A DNA stretch of 64,000 bases from Sphingobium algorifonticola (GCF_004005485.1 NZ_RZUL01000006.1:1-64000), one strand, 5' to 3'. Positions 29,801 through 37,298 are shown, counted from the stretch's first letter. Notes: generated by a model from the letters alone, not told the origin. Made by a program: numbers and translations.

Positions 29801-30287
29801 GTATGGCGTCCATTTCGGTCTTGCCGCGATCGCTCCTGACCAGGGCCAGGGCGGCATCGAAGCCCTGGTCGCGGCGCAGCGCGATGCTCGCTTCCAATTC
29901 GCTGAGCTTTGCATCGACGTGCCGCTTGAGCGACCCGAAGCTCTCCTGCTGGACCGGATTATCCTTCGTGAGGGCCGCCACCATCCGAAGCTGGCCAGCC
30001 ATTGTGCGCCGGGCGTCGGTATAAGGCTCGAGGTACGGTTCGCTTCCCGTAAGAAGATAGCCGCGCTGCCCGGTCTCGGCATCCTGGACCGAAGACAATA
30101 GGTCATTGAGCGCGATCAGGACCCCGTGCGTGTGCCGAATTGCCTGATCATTCTCGCGCAGCGTCGCGACATTACGATAGGCAATCGCGCCGCTGGTAAT
30201 GAAGAAGGCAAGGCCAAGGAGCAGGCCGACCAGCGACCAGCTGTCCAGACGAGTTCTTGAGGCAGTCGCGCGAGCAGTCGAAATCAT
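26856..30287 (-). CDS. Large membrane hybrid histidine kinase with three receiver domains
   Basis: The 1143-residue protein has a membrane helix at about 17-38, a periplasmic CHASE3-like helical sensor (residues 45-185, with SVQDAETGQRGYLLTG), a second helix at 193-214, a GAF domain (245-375) and a Gln/Glu-rich coiled coil (380-470). HisKA follows with His483 (MSHELRTPLN), then HATPase (595-700, DTGIGISPDQ, GGTGLGLSIS). Three receiver domains end the protein, with phospho-acceptor Asp800, Asp922 and Asp1074. This is the CHASE3-GAF-HK layout often found with CheB/CheR. It heads a five-gene unit (kinase, CheR, CheB, RR-kinase, Cls). The signal is unknown. The GAF domain and the coiled coil, with its many Gln/Glu residues, are plausible methylation targets (inference). 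Confidence 0.88.
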   Translation of the reverse strand: MISTARATASRTRLDSWSLVGLLLGLAFFITSGAIAYRNVATLRENDQAIRHTHGVLIALNDLLSSVQDAETGQRGYLLTGSEPYLEPYTDARRTMAGQLRMVAALTKDNPVQQESFGSLKRHVDAKLSELEASIALRRDQGFDAALALVRSDRGKTEMDAIRNQLETMAREELRQRQLRIEEMASASRAAVTSGLVTAALGAALTIAIFVLLRRNSRARARQEWLQSGLVGLSESMRGEKSLEELGQAILAYLTRYLGFQGGALFKGDAGHFHRIATIGVPPDADIPLAFSAGEGLLGQVAADGQPIILSDVPDRYLTIGSAFGRDRPRHLVIGPARTDESVNAVLELGFFEPVGQSALDLLGEASTAIGIALRSARFRMRLEEALDETQRQASELQAQSEELRVSNEELEEQGRALKESQVRLEQQQVELEQTNSQLEEQAQTLENQRDELERAGASLAVKARELEQASQYKSDFLANMSHELRTPLNSLLILSKLLGDNPDGNLSDDQVKFARTIESSGNDLLTLINDILDLSKIEAGHVQIQPETVSVQRLIGDIRHLFQPVADDRALALEIELAEGSPVAIETDRMRVEQILKNLLSNAFKFTEKGSVRLEIAPAGEEGLSLAVTDTGIGISPDQQRSIFEAFQQADGTISRKFGGTGLGLSISRELARLLGGAISLQSEPGQGSTFTLVIPRAYDPSRVAPRETARPMPAASVSSAPAVPARPASIAPGWSVEDDRGAIADGRRLLLVIEDDTVFASIVRDLSRELDFQCIVAGTAEEAVSLAQQFRPSAIVLDLGLPDQSGLTVLDRLKHDDETRHIPIHVISAADHSQTALSLGAAGYLLKPVKREQLAEVLTGLQEKLAARMRRVLIVEDDPVQRDAVAQLLKSNAVEIVGVGTAAECLQALREQTYDCMVLDLTLPDASGFELLETLSREGDHGFPPVIVYTGHDLSPDDEQRLRRYSNSIIIKGAKSPERLLDEVSLFLHQVVSELPPEQRRMIQKARHRDAALEGRRILIVEDDVRNVYSLTSILEPRGAVVQIARNGREALDALAASLDDPARTIDLVLMDVMMPVMDGLTATGEIRRDPRWAKLPVVMLTAKAMPDDQQRCLEAGANDYMAKPIDVDKLLSLVRVWMPR

Positions 30288-30422
30288 GCTGATTCTTTTC
30301 GATGACAGAGGCTATTCGAACGGCGTAGCGACAGAGCAGGATCCGGATCAAGGGGGCTGCGCAGGGCCGTGGCCGCCCGGCTATGCGCGGAATTCCACAT
30401 CCCCGCCGCAGCTCATGAACGA

Positions 30423-32336
30423 TCAGAGGATCTGTCGGCCGAGCCGGTCGCAATCGAGGGCTGCAGGGATGGCGGCATCGGCGGGCGCCCTGTCCTTGCC
30501 GAGCCCGAGCGCGCGACCGACCGACTTGCCGAGCGCGGAAAGCACAGAACCAGCGCCGACCTTGCTGCCGGGTGGCTTGCCCGCAGCGCTGAGCGACGGC
30601 GCGGAAAAGGTCCCGCCCACCTGGATCGGATCGGCGAGCCTGAGCGGGCTTGGGTCACGCGACCGTCCCTTGATCGAAAGCGCGATACGCTCGTCGGCAA
30701 GCGAAAGGCGGCCCTGACCCTGGCCCACCGAAATGCCCGTCTCGACGAGGAAAGGAGAGGGCGTCAAAACCCCGTCTCGCGCGGCGAAGCCGATAGCCAG
30801 ACAGCGCAGCGGCACCTCGGCTTCCTTGTCGCGCAGCACCGCTCCGATCGCTTTGCCCAGATCCTGCCCGAGCACGGCGGCAAAGGTGCGTTTCACCGTC
30901 CCGCCGCGAACGAGCAGCCCTGCGCGCCCGTCTGCGCGGGCCAGCGCCTCACGAATGGTGTCCCCCGCACCCTTGAGCACGACGCGTCCGCGCAGCGGGC
31001 CTGTCGCATCGCGTGATCCCATCAGCGTTTCGAGGCGCCCGTCCTGAAACGCAAGGTCCAGCGCCAGGATCGGATAGGCGGCACCGCCGCGCTGGTCGAT
31101 CGAAACTTTGCCCGACATTCGGCCGCTCGACATACCAGCAACGACGTCATCGAGCGTGAGCAGCTTGCCGTCGAGACGGATCACGCCGCTCAGCGACCGG
31201 AAAGCCGACCCCTCGAGCAGCAGACGGTCGGCCCGGAACCGAATGACCCCATCGGTCGGTCCGACTTTTGCAAGATTGATGCGCGTGCCGGGCAGGACGC
31301 GCGGCCCGATCCTGGCTTCGATCGTGGCCGCACGCGCCTTGCCCTCGGCATCAGACAGATCATCGAAATCGAAAGCACTGAAATGTATGTCGGCATCGAT
31401 CTTGGTTCGTCCTTCGCGCTTGAGCACATCGGCCTTGGCGACGAGCTTGGACCGCCCGATCGAACCTGTCATGCGCTCGATATGCCAGTCGCGCCCGGTA
31501 TGACGAACGCGGGCCTTCAGATCGATCGCGCGTGTCCCAAAAAGGCCTGCCTCGATAACATCGTCGAGATATTTGAGGTTCGGCGCAGTCGCATGAATGT
31601 CGAGCGTCATCGCCTTCAGATTGAGCGCGCCGCGGCTCTGCCCGCTGGCCGCGAGATTGAGGAGCGGTGATCGCAGTTCAAGGCGCAAGGGATAGGGCGC
31701 CTCGGGGGGCAAATCGGCAATCCGGCCTCCACGCAACGTCATCCGGGCTGGCGCCTCATGGAATTTTCCGGCGGCGTCGACCCGCAACCCGCGAGCGTCC
31801 GACACAAAGCTGCCCGCAAGATTGAGAGAGCGCTTGTCATCGCGCACGGTGATCCGGCCATCTGGAATGGTGAGCCGTTCAAGGCCCGTCCCCGCATCAT
31901 CCCTGGCATCGTCCGCTTTGTCCTGGCCTTGCCAGTTTGCGCGTCCCTTCGCGTCGCGTACGAGCGCGACGGTCAGCCCATGCGCGACGAAGCCCTCAGG
32001 CTGCGGGCCTCGCCCGACGAGAAGCGGCAGGATTGGCAGCCTCGCTTCGATGGTCCTGGCGTGCACCATGTCGCCTTTGCCGGCCCATGCGGGCTGCTTG
32101 ACGGCAATGTCCCGCAACACGATGGTCGGGGTGAAGGACAGCCATTCCCGCCGCTCGATTGAGCCGATCGAGACCTGTGTGCCCAGCGCCGAGCCGATCC
32201 GGCCAGCGATTGCGTCCTTGAACAGGCCGAAGGGAAATGCCGCAAGACCAATCAGCGCAATGCAACCGAGCAAGACCGTCGCAGCAATTCCCCTGATGAT
32301 CCATCGCCGATGACGCGCGCTTGCTTCTGATGCCAT
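30423..32336 (-). CDS. AsmA family protein
   Basis: The 637-residue protein has a single N-terminal membrane helix (residues 12-32, WIIRGIAATVLLGCIALIGL) and a long beta-rich periplasmic region ending in an AsmA C-terminal domain (TVKRTFAAVLGQDLGKAIGA, EVPLRCLAIGFAARDGVL). AsmA-like proteins are inner-membrane-anchored and are thought to help lipid transport to, or assembly of, the outer membrane. The ATG at 32336 is chosen since the upstream in-frame extension lacks family features. It is 135 bases upstream of the hybrid kinase gene on the same strand. Confidence 0.8.
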   Translation of the reverse strand: MASEASARHRRWIIRGIAATVLLGCIALIGLAAFPFGLFKDAIAGRIGSALGTQVSIGSIERREWLSFTPTIVLRDIAVKQPAWAGKGDMVHARTIEARLPILPLLVGRGPQPEGFVAHGLTVALVRDAKGRANWQGQDKADDARDDAGTGLERLTIPDGRITVRDDKRSLNLAGSFVSDARGLRVDAAGKFHEAPARMTLRGGRIADLPPEAPYPLRLELRSPLLNLAASGQSRGALNLKAMTLDIHATAPNLKYLDDVIEAGLFGTRAIDLKARVRHTGRDWHIERMTGSIGRSKLVAKADVLKREGRTKIDADIHFSAFDFDDLSDAEGKARAATIEARIGPRVLPGTRINLAKVGPTDGVIRFRADRLLLEGSAFRSLSGVIRLDGKLLTLDDVVAGMSSGRMSGKVSIDQRGGAAYPILALDLAFQDGRLETLMGSRDATGPLRGRVVLKGAGDTIREALARADGRAGLLVRGGTVKRTFAAVLGQDLGKAIGAVLRDKEAEVPLRCLAIGFAARDGVLTPSPFLVETGISVGQGQGRLSLADERIALSIKGRSRDPSPLRLADPIQVGGTFSAPSLSAAGKPPGSKVGAGSVLSALGKSVGRALGLGKDRAPADAAIPAALDCDRLGRQIL

Positions 32337-32542
32337 CGCCTCGAAACTCGCACATTGGGATCGAGTTTCCGCGCTGGCGGGGGGCGCATGCAATAACCGC
32401 AATCATGGGACTTTGGCGCAACACATTGGCGCTGAGAACTTCGGCCCTATCATTCGGCCGAACGGTTCGTCGTATATGGGCGCAGCCTTTATCCGTCTTG
32501 CTGCGTTCTTCCTCCAAGCATCAACTATTCTGGAGACATGCC

Positions 32543-32734
32543 ATGGGTGAGATGACGGACAAGATCAAAGGCCATACCAACGAGGCCATCGGCAAGGCGA
32601 AGCGCGCCGCGGGCGAAGCACTCGACCGGCCCGATATCAAGGCTGAAGGCGACGCCCAGGAAGCCAAGGGCGATCTGCAGAAGGCCAAGGGTGCGGCAAA
32701 AGGCGCCGTGAAGGACGTCGTCAACAAGACGTGA
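32543..32734 (+). CDS. CsbD family stress-response protein
   Basis: This 63-residue, Lys/Ala/Asp-rich, intrinsically hydrophilic protein matches CsbD (KIKGHTNEAIGKAKRAAGEA, then KAEGDAQEAKGDLQKAKG). CsbD-like proteins are induced by general stress, with unknown activity. The ATG at 32543 follows TCTGGAGA. Upstream, a palindrome CGAACGGTTCG at 32459-32469 and a TATATG at about 32473 could be part of its control region. It is divergent from the AsmA gene and followed by a strong hairpin. Confidence 0.82.
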   Translation: MGEMTDKIKGHTNEAIGKAKRAAGEALDRPDIKAEGDAQEAKGDLQKAKGAAKGAVKDVVNKT

Positions 32735-32757
32735 CCCCGCGTCCGGCTGAAATTCGG

Positions 32758-32784
32758 TGGCCCGGTGATCCGTTCGCCGGGCCA
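32758..32784 (+). terminator. Likely terminator after csbD
   Basis: TGGCCCGG (32758-32765) and CCGGGCCA (32777-32784) form a perfect 8-base stem with an 11-base loop, 24 bases past the csbD stop. It is followed by TCTTGCT, only weakly T-rich. Position and stem strength favour a terminator. Confidence 0.55.
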
Positions 32785-32852
32785 TCTTGCTATACGGGAT
32801 CTTCTGCCTGATTTTTAGGCAAGCTTTTGCGGCATGTTAAGCTGTTTCGATA

Positions 32853-33854
32853 TCAAAGGAATTTCTCGCCCGCATGATCCTCGAACATCGATGCGCTGCG
32901 GACATAGTCCGCGACCGTGTCGAGCGACTTGTGCCGCGAATGGTCCTTCATCTTGAACAGGTTCGCGCGCTTCGACGCTGCCTCTGTCAGAAAGCCAGCC
33001 CGCAGCGAATGCCCGGAATATAGCGAAGGGTCGAGACCCGCCGCTGCCGCAGCGGTCTTTACCAGTCTTGCGACCGTCTTGTCAGTGATTGGATTGTCGG
33101 TGAGCGCATCGGAGCGGGTCAGCCGTCGAAACACCGCTCCCTGCCGAGGCTTGCCGGTAGCCGGATCCAGGCCGCTCAGCCCCGCTGCATGGAGCCAGTG
33201 CTTCAGCAGATTGACGGGCCGGATGATCCGTCCTTCCGGAATCGCGATCACCTGGCCGACCTGCTCCTGATCGCGCTTGGACTGCGGGATGGTAATACGC
33301 AGGCCCGATTGCGCGAATGCGAGATCCGGGAGCTGCATCGCTGCGAGCTCCGACCGCCGAAAAGCCCCGGCCATGCCGACAGCCAGGATCGCCCGGTCGC
33401 GCAGCGCGCGGAGCCCCATCCCCTCGATCGTCGCGAGCATGGCTTTGAGCACATCCGCCTCGGCCGGCGCCTTCTGCTCCTTGCGCCGCGCATATTTGCG
33501 GCGGACGCCAGCGAGCATGGTGGCGATCACGCCGGCGGCGTCTCGCGCGGTTGGAGAGGGGAAGCCCGCCTCCTTGTGATGATGGTTGATGGCGGCAACC
33601 CGCCGGCCGATCGTCACCGGCGCGATTCCCGCCTCGGCCTCGACATGGGCGAACAGGGCAACGATGTCAGGATGCGCCGGCAGTGCCTCGACGTTGCGCG
33701 CATCGCAGAATGCGCAGAAGCGCACCCAGTCGGACGCATAGGCCTTGTGAGTCGAGCCCGCCTTGGACGCTGCCAGCGTATCCCGTGCGCCCTCGATCTC
33801 CGCCAGCAGGTCCGCCGGAAGATCGGCCGAGAGAGGGAGGAGGTCGCGCGCCAT
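32853..33854 (-). CDS. Tyrosine recombinase / site-specific integrase
   Basis: The 333-residue protein has the N-terminal core-binding SAM-like domain (THKAYASDWVRFCAFCDA) and a C-terminal catalytic domain with the Arg of AFRRSELAAMQL, the HxxR motif in YSGHSLRAGF, and a final HKSLDTVADYVR segment holding the second His and the nucleophile Tyr. It is of the small phage/plasmid integrase type that integrates elements or resolves multimers. No attachment-site repeat could be identified nearby. It abuts the VapC gene at 33857, two bases from the start codon. Confidence 0.87.
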   Translation of the reverse strand: MARDLLPLSADLPADLLAEIEGARDTLAASKAGSTHKAYASDWVRFCAFCDARNVEALPAHPDIVALFAHVEAEAGIAPVTIGRRVAAINHHHKEAGFPSPTARDAAGVIATMLAGVRRKYARRKEQKAPAEADVLKAMLATIEGMGLRALRDRAILAVGMAGAFRRSELAAMQLPDLAFAQSGLRITIPQSKRDQEQVGQVIAIPEGRIIRPVNLLKHWLHAAGLSGLDPATGKPRQGAVFRRLTRSDALTDNPITDKTVARLVKTAAAAAGLDPSLYSGHSLRAGFLTEAASKRANLFKMKDHSRHKSLDTVADYVRSASMFEDHAGEKFL

Positions 33855-33856
33855 CG

Positions 33857-34249
33857 CTATCGGATCAGCCTGATGTCTGCGTCGCTACCGAGTTTCAGCC
33901 AGTCGCGGTCGGCCGTATAGATGGTCGCGCCTCGCGCCATGCCTGTCGCGATGCAGGCGCAATCGCCAAAGCCGATATTGAGTGGTTGCGCCTTTGCAAT
34001 GAGTGTGCCGGCGATCGCCGCCGCCTTGGCATCGAACGGGAGCACTTTGAGGCCAAAATCCCCGGCCGTCTCGATCGCAAGCTCTTCTGGCGTCCCCTTG
34101 AGCACGAGGGTCGCGATCACTTCGGACAGATTGACGCTGCTGATCGACGCGTCGGCTAATATGTCATCCTCGTCGACGCCATGCGGTTCCCCCAGGATGA
34201 ACGCGATCAATGTCGAACTATCCAGAACCTTGTCAGCCACGCTGCGCAT
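33857..34249 (-). CDS. vapC: PIN-domain ribonuclease toxin (VapC type)
   Basis: The 130-residue protein has the PIN active-site pattern: Asp in KVLDSSTLIAFILGEP, Glu in VNLSEVIATLVL, the acidic GFGDCACIATGMA and final TADRDWLKL. VapC toxins cut tRNA or rRNA and are neutralised by their antitoxin. Its start overlaps the AbrB-like antitoxin gene at 34233-34481; a GTG at 34240 is an alternative start that shortens the overlap to 8 bases. Transcribed toward the integrase. Confidence 0.85.
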   Translation of the reverse strand: MRSVADKVLDSSTLIAFILGEPHGVDEDDILADASISSVNLSEVIATLVLKGTPEELAIETAGDFGLKVLPFDAKAAAIAGTLIAKAQPLNIGFGDCACIATGMARGATIYTADRDWLKLGSDADIRLIR

Positions 34250-34481
34250 CCTCCACCCGCATCGCCTTCAGCGCGCCCTGCAGGTCGGCATCGGGTTCGA
34301 GATAGGGCGAGAGTTTGGCGCGGATACGCTCCAGCGTCTTGGAGGGGCGCCGCACCGAAAGCTGGCCATCCTGCAGTTCGAGATTGAGTGTGTCGCCGCC
34401 CGTAAGCCCCATTTCGCGCCGGATCTGGGCCGGAATCTGTATCCGGCCATCGGACGTCATTTTGACACTATGGATGGACAT
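34233..34481 (-). CDS. vapB: AbrB/MazE-type antitoxin
   Basis: This 82-residue protein starts with the swapped-hairpin DNA-binding domain (KMTSDGRIQIPAQIRREMGL then GDTLNLELQDGQLSV) and has a C-terminal helical part that would block the toxin. Such antitoxins repress their own promoter together with the toxin. Start chosen at 34481 (MSIHSVKM). It overlaps the vapC gene, consistent with a standard two-gene module. Confidence 0.83.
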   Translation of the reverse strand: MSIHSVKMTSDGRIQIPAQIRREMGLTGGDTLNLELQDGQLSVRRPSKTLERIRAKLSPYLEPDADLQGALKAMRVEDAQRG

Positions 34482-34539
34482 GGCGGCTATCTCCCAAGGC
34501 GCACTAAACGGCAAGTTCGTAGCTATTATCAATTCGCCG

Positions 34540-34568
34540 ATTATAACGCTATATGGAGAGAATTTCAG
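34540..34568 (-). promoter_or_regulatory. Predicted promoter for the minus-strand VapBC unit
   Basis: On the minus strand a perfect TATAAT (34540-34545) lies 17 bases from CTGAAA (34563-34568), a partial -35 match. Transcription would begin about 50 bases before the antitoxin start at 34481. Confidence 0.4.
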
Positions 34569-34580
34569 TCCCCCACTTAC

Positions 34581-34621
34581 GTCCGAGAATCATATTTATC
34601 GGACATACGCATTTTTCGGAC
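34581..34621. promoter_or_regulatory. Operator-like GTCCGA/TCGGAC repeats
   Basis: GTCCGA (34581-34586) and TCGGAC (34599-34604) form a dyad with a 12-base spacer, and TCGGAC recurs at 34616-34621. Three half-sites between two divergent antitoxin genes fit binding sites for one or both AbrB-like proteins. Confidence 0.5.
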
Positions 34622-34694
34622 GAGGATAGCCATGGGGCGGCTTTAGTGACATCATTCCTACGATTTGGCATACTCGTCTCTGCGAGCCACATAT

Positions 34695-34958
34695 ATGTTG
34701 AAAGGACATGAATTGCCCATTCAGGTCAATATCGCCCCAAATGGCCGCATGAGCCTTCCAGCTGACCTCAGGAAGCGGATGGGCCTGTCCGACGGCGGCA
34801 CAGTGTTCGTCGAAGAAACCGACGAGGGGATCATCTTGCGCACTGCGGCGCAGGCCGTGGCGCGTTCACAGGCTTTGGCCAAACGCTTTGCAGAAGGTGC
34901 TTCCGATCTCTCGGTCGATGCCTTCTTGGCGCGCCGCCCGGCGGAGAGCGGCGAATGA
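34695..34958 (+). CDS. vapB: AbrB/MazE-type antitoxin
   Basis: The 87-residue protein has the AbrB hairpin (VNIAPNGRMSLPADLRKRMG then GGTVFVEETDEGIILR) and a helical C-terminus (ARSQALAKRFAEGASDLSVD). I use the ATG at 34695; an in-frame TTG at 34665 would extend it by 10 residues. It overlaps the downstream VapC gene by four bases. It is different in sequence from the antitoxin at 34233-34481, so the two modules are not a recent duplication. Confidence 0.83.
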   Translation: MLKGHELPIQVNIAPNGRMSLPADLRKRMGLSDGGTVFVEETDEGIILRTAAQAVARSQALAKRFAEGASDLSVDAFLARRPAESGE

Positions 34959-35344
34959 GCGATATCGTCATCGACGCCTCGGCGCTTTTAGCAATGCTCA
35001 ACGCCGAGCCCGGCGGCGCAAAGGTCGCGGCCAGGATCGCATCGGCCCGGATCAGCGCGATCAATTATGCCGAAGTGGCCAGCCATTTCGTCAAGGCCGG
35101 GATGCCCGAACGCGAAGTCGACGCCATGCTCGCACCCTTGCCGATGACCATCGTCGACGTCGACCCAGGCCTTGCCCGCCTCGCCGGCCGCCTCAGCGCC
35201 GTGCCGGCAGATCCGCTCCTATCGATCGGCGACCGCTTTTGCCTGGCGCTCGCCATCCGCGACGGTGCGCCGGCCTGGACCGCCGACAGAAAATGGCGCG
35301 CAATTACAAGCGAGGCGAAAGTCGAGGTCGTCGTGATCCGTTGA
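34955..35344 (+). CDS. vapC: PIN-domain ribonuclease toxin (VapC type)
   Basis: The 129-residue protein has the PIN acidic residues: Asp in IVIDASALLAMLNAEPG, Glu in INYAEVASHFVKAG, Asp in SIGDRFCLALAI and TADRKWRAI. It begins in an ATGA overlap with its antitoxin. Together with the pair at 33857-34481 it gives two divergent VapBC modules next to the integrase, which would favour retention of the element by post-segregational killing (inference from family knowledge). Confidence 0.85.
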   Translation: MSDIVIDASALLAMLNAEPGGAKVAARIASARISAINYAEVASHFVKAGMPEREVDAMLAPLPMTIVDVDPGLARLAGRLSAVPADPLLSIGDRFCLALAIRDGAPAWTADRKWRAITSEAKVEVVVIR

Positions 35345-35475
35345 GATCGCAGGGCGTGGGTGTCACTCTTCGCCAGCGCCAGCCTTGAGTCCTTCCAGGT
35401 CGATCACCAAGATACCGCGGCGGTCCGGCGTATCGATGAAGCGGAGCGAATTGGCCCAGCTTAGAACCGCCAAGC

Positions 35476-36813
35476 CTAGAACCGAATGCATCCAGAGAGA
35501 GCGCGTCGACCCGCCTGCGAAGCGCCGGCCACCGTCACCTCGCCTTCGCTTGCCTGATTGATACGCAGATATGCTACGTCTTTCTGAGTCGTCAGCATGC
35601 GAAGAACAGGCGAGGCCGGCGCCAGATCGCTGACCCACATCTTTCGCGCCACATCCACCGAGCGCATGGGCAGGTTCACGATGCCCCCGTTGAATACAAG
35701 GCTCAGTGTCAGCGAATGCATTGGTGGGGCTCGATAAAGCATCATCCCGAAATAGCCCCGACCCCGGTCGCAGTAGAGGCTGATCGTATCGATATGCGTC
35801 GAGGCAGCTGGGGTTCCCAGGGCAAGCGATTGTCCGCCCGCCAGCGGCCGATACTCCCACGGTGGGCCAGGCGCTGCCACTGCTTCTTCGGGTGGTTGCT
35901 CAGCGCGCATCCTGGCGATGTCGGCCGGCAATGTGATCCGCCGGCCCAGTGTCCGATAGAGCGTAAGCTTACCGCCCTCCCACAATCCAACCTCGGCTGC
36001 GCGCTGCGCGGGATCGAGCAGCACATAGGCCATGTCGTAACCGCCACGACGTTCCGCATTGCCGCTCATATAGTAGACATTGCCCGCACGGCTGAGCGGT
36101 GTGGAAACCGAAAGATTGTTTTCGAGCACGGCGGCTTTTGCGCCCAGCATGCTCTTTAGCACCGACGATATGCCGCCCTTGTCGAACATGTCATAATGGC
36201 CGTTCGCGTCTGCGGCCTGCGCGAGATTGCTCCATTCCAGACTCTGTGTCGGCCGGGCGGCAATGGCCGGACCTCGTGGCGGAGGCGGTCGTTCTGCGGC
36301 AGCAACGGTTGCGCGGCCGCAACGGGCGTAGGGCGAGCCCCGGACCAGCGCAGCATAAGGTTCGCGCAGCGGCTTGCCGAGATTATTCTCTATGGCGATC
36401 CGTCCCGGCGTTTCATCGGCATTGAGGGTGAGAAGAAGCGGGCCAAGATCGTCATCATTCCGCGGGAAAGGGAAGAACCATGTGCTTTTCCCCTCATACC
36501 GGTCCCCCATATAGGTCAACGCCCATTCGAAGCGCGCCGGATGGATCGTCTGGCCGGAAGCAAGAGTGAAGGTGAAACCGGTCGCATCGACCGTCAGGCG
36601 CGGCGTGCGAGTGCAATCGCCGCCAGGCGCATATTGGCCAAAGCTGCCATCGAGATTCTGGCCCTTGAGCGTGGTGATCGAAAGCGCCCAAGCCGGTGCG
36701 GCGCTCATCGCGCAAAGCACAGCCGCGGCGAGCAGCGAACCACCCATGCGGGTTCTGGGCTTCTTGCCGTGCGCGCCCTGCCGCCGCTCGATCCCTGCCG
36801 TTTTCCTGCCCAT
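35476..36813 (-). CDS. Secreted hypothetical protein
   Basis: I do not recognise this protein. From the ATG at 36813 it is 445 residues, with a basic N-region and a signal-peptide-like hydrophobic stretch (MGGSLLAAAVLCAMSAAPAWA, about residues 23-43); the ATG at 36747 would start exactly at it. The mature part has a beta-rich N-terminal region (LDGSFGQYAPGGDC, then LTVDATGFTFTLASGQ), a Pro-rich linker (RPPPPRGPAIAAR) and a C-terminal part with a possible Cys pair. No enzyme motif is visible. It is a lone gene downstream of the structured RNA region. Confidence 0.65.
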   Translation of the reverse strand: MGRKTAGIERRQGAHGKKPRTRMGGSLLAAAVLCAMSAAPAWALSITTLKGQNLDGSFGQYAPGGDCTRTPRLTVDATGFTFTLASGQTIHPARFEWALTYMGDRYEGKSTWFFPFPRNDDDLGPLLLTLNADETPGRIAIENNLGKPLREPYAALVRGSPYARCGRATVAAAERPPPPRGPAIAARPTQSLEWSNLAQAADANGHYDMFDKGGISSVLKSMLGAKAAVLENNLSVSTPLSRAGNVYYMSGNAERRGGYDMAYVLLDPAQRAAEVGLWEGGKLTLYRTLGRRITLPADIARMRAEQPPEEAVAAPGPPWEYRPLAGGQSLALGTPAASTHIDTISLYCDRGRGYFGMMLYRAPPMHSLTLSLVFNGGIVNLPMRSVDVARKMWVSDLAPASPVLRMLTTQKDVAYLRINQASEGEVTVAGASQAGRRALSGCIRF

Positions 36814-36913
36814 GCGCGAAAAGCTAATCCGCTCCTCCCGAAAGTCAAAGCGTACACACCGATGCCCGGTCATCGAAAGCTGGCAACGGAAAATGCACTC
36901 CCCCATGCCACAT

Positions 36914-36945
36914 AAAAAGACCCGGGGGCACAAGCCTCCCGGGTC
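36914..36945 (-). terminator. Rho-independent terminator
   Basis: Minus strand: GACCCGGGAGGC, a TTGT loop, GCCCCCGGGTC, then TTTTT (36918-36914). An 11-base-pair GC-rich stem with one bulge and a U-tract is a textbook intrinsic terminator, about 135 bases past the stop codon of the gene at 37083-37298. Confidence 0.85.
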
Positions 36946-37038
36946 GAGGCGGAGACCGAGTCTCCATTGGGTCGCAAAGACTAGATGCCAGCAACCTGTA
37001 AAAGAAATCAATACTGGAGTGAAACGAAGTTGCGACCC
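36914..37038 (-). ncRNA. Structured RNA candidate (small RNA or 3'-UTR)
   Basis: On the minus strand this stretch reads as three stem-loops in a row: GGGTCGCAA pairing with TTGCGACCC (37038-37030 with 36977-36969) around a 52-base loop, GGAGAC-CGA-GTCTCC (36965-36951), and a terminator hairpin ending in a T-run. A TTGACC at 37086-37081 could be a -35 box, although no good -10 is seen. It may be an independent small RNA or processed from the 3' untranslated region of the gene at 37083-37298. I match it to no known RNA family. Confidence 0.45.
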
Positions 37039-37082
37039 GAGAAGGCTGGATTTTTCGATAGCCCGCCAAACCTTAAGCTCGG

Positions 37083-37298
37083 TCAATCCATACTGCGCGA
37101 GCCATCAGGGTTACGGCCGGTCATCATAAACCATTGGGCAAGCGTGCTCGGAGCGCCGATGAGCCGTTCGATCGCGGCGCACACGTGATACGCCGCCTCG
37201 CACTCACCCTGCCTATCCAACGTCGCGAGCACGTCTTGAAGCATTGACCTGGCCTCCACCAGCTCTTCCGTGAGCACGCGTTCGGGAAAATGCTGCAT
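37083..37298 (-). CDS. Hypothetical protein, 71 residues
   Basis: Small soluble helical protein starting MQHFPERVLTEELVEARSML, with two conserved-looking Cys residues and an AIERLIGAP segment. I do not recognise a family. The ATG at 37298 is preceded by GGGAGG at good spacing, and a strong terminator lies downstream on the same strand, which supports expression. Confidence 0.6.
   Translation of the reverse strand: MQHFPERVLTEELVEARSMLQDVLATLDRQGECEAAYHVCAAIERLIGAPSTLAQWFMMTGRNPDGSRSMD

Noticed and set aside
32735..32852. Attachment site or tRNA next to the integrase
   Set aside because: No tRNA-like cloverleaf and no repeated core sequence could be found; TGCCT/AGGCA around 32805-32822 is too short to mean anything.
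35363..35491. 42-residue minus-strand ORF (starts MHSVLGLAVL) beyond the secreted protein gene
   Set aside because: It reads like a plausible small hydrophobic peptide but has no ribosome-binding site and overlaps the 3' end of another gene in a different frame; evidence is too thin.
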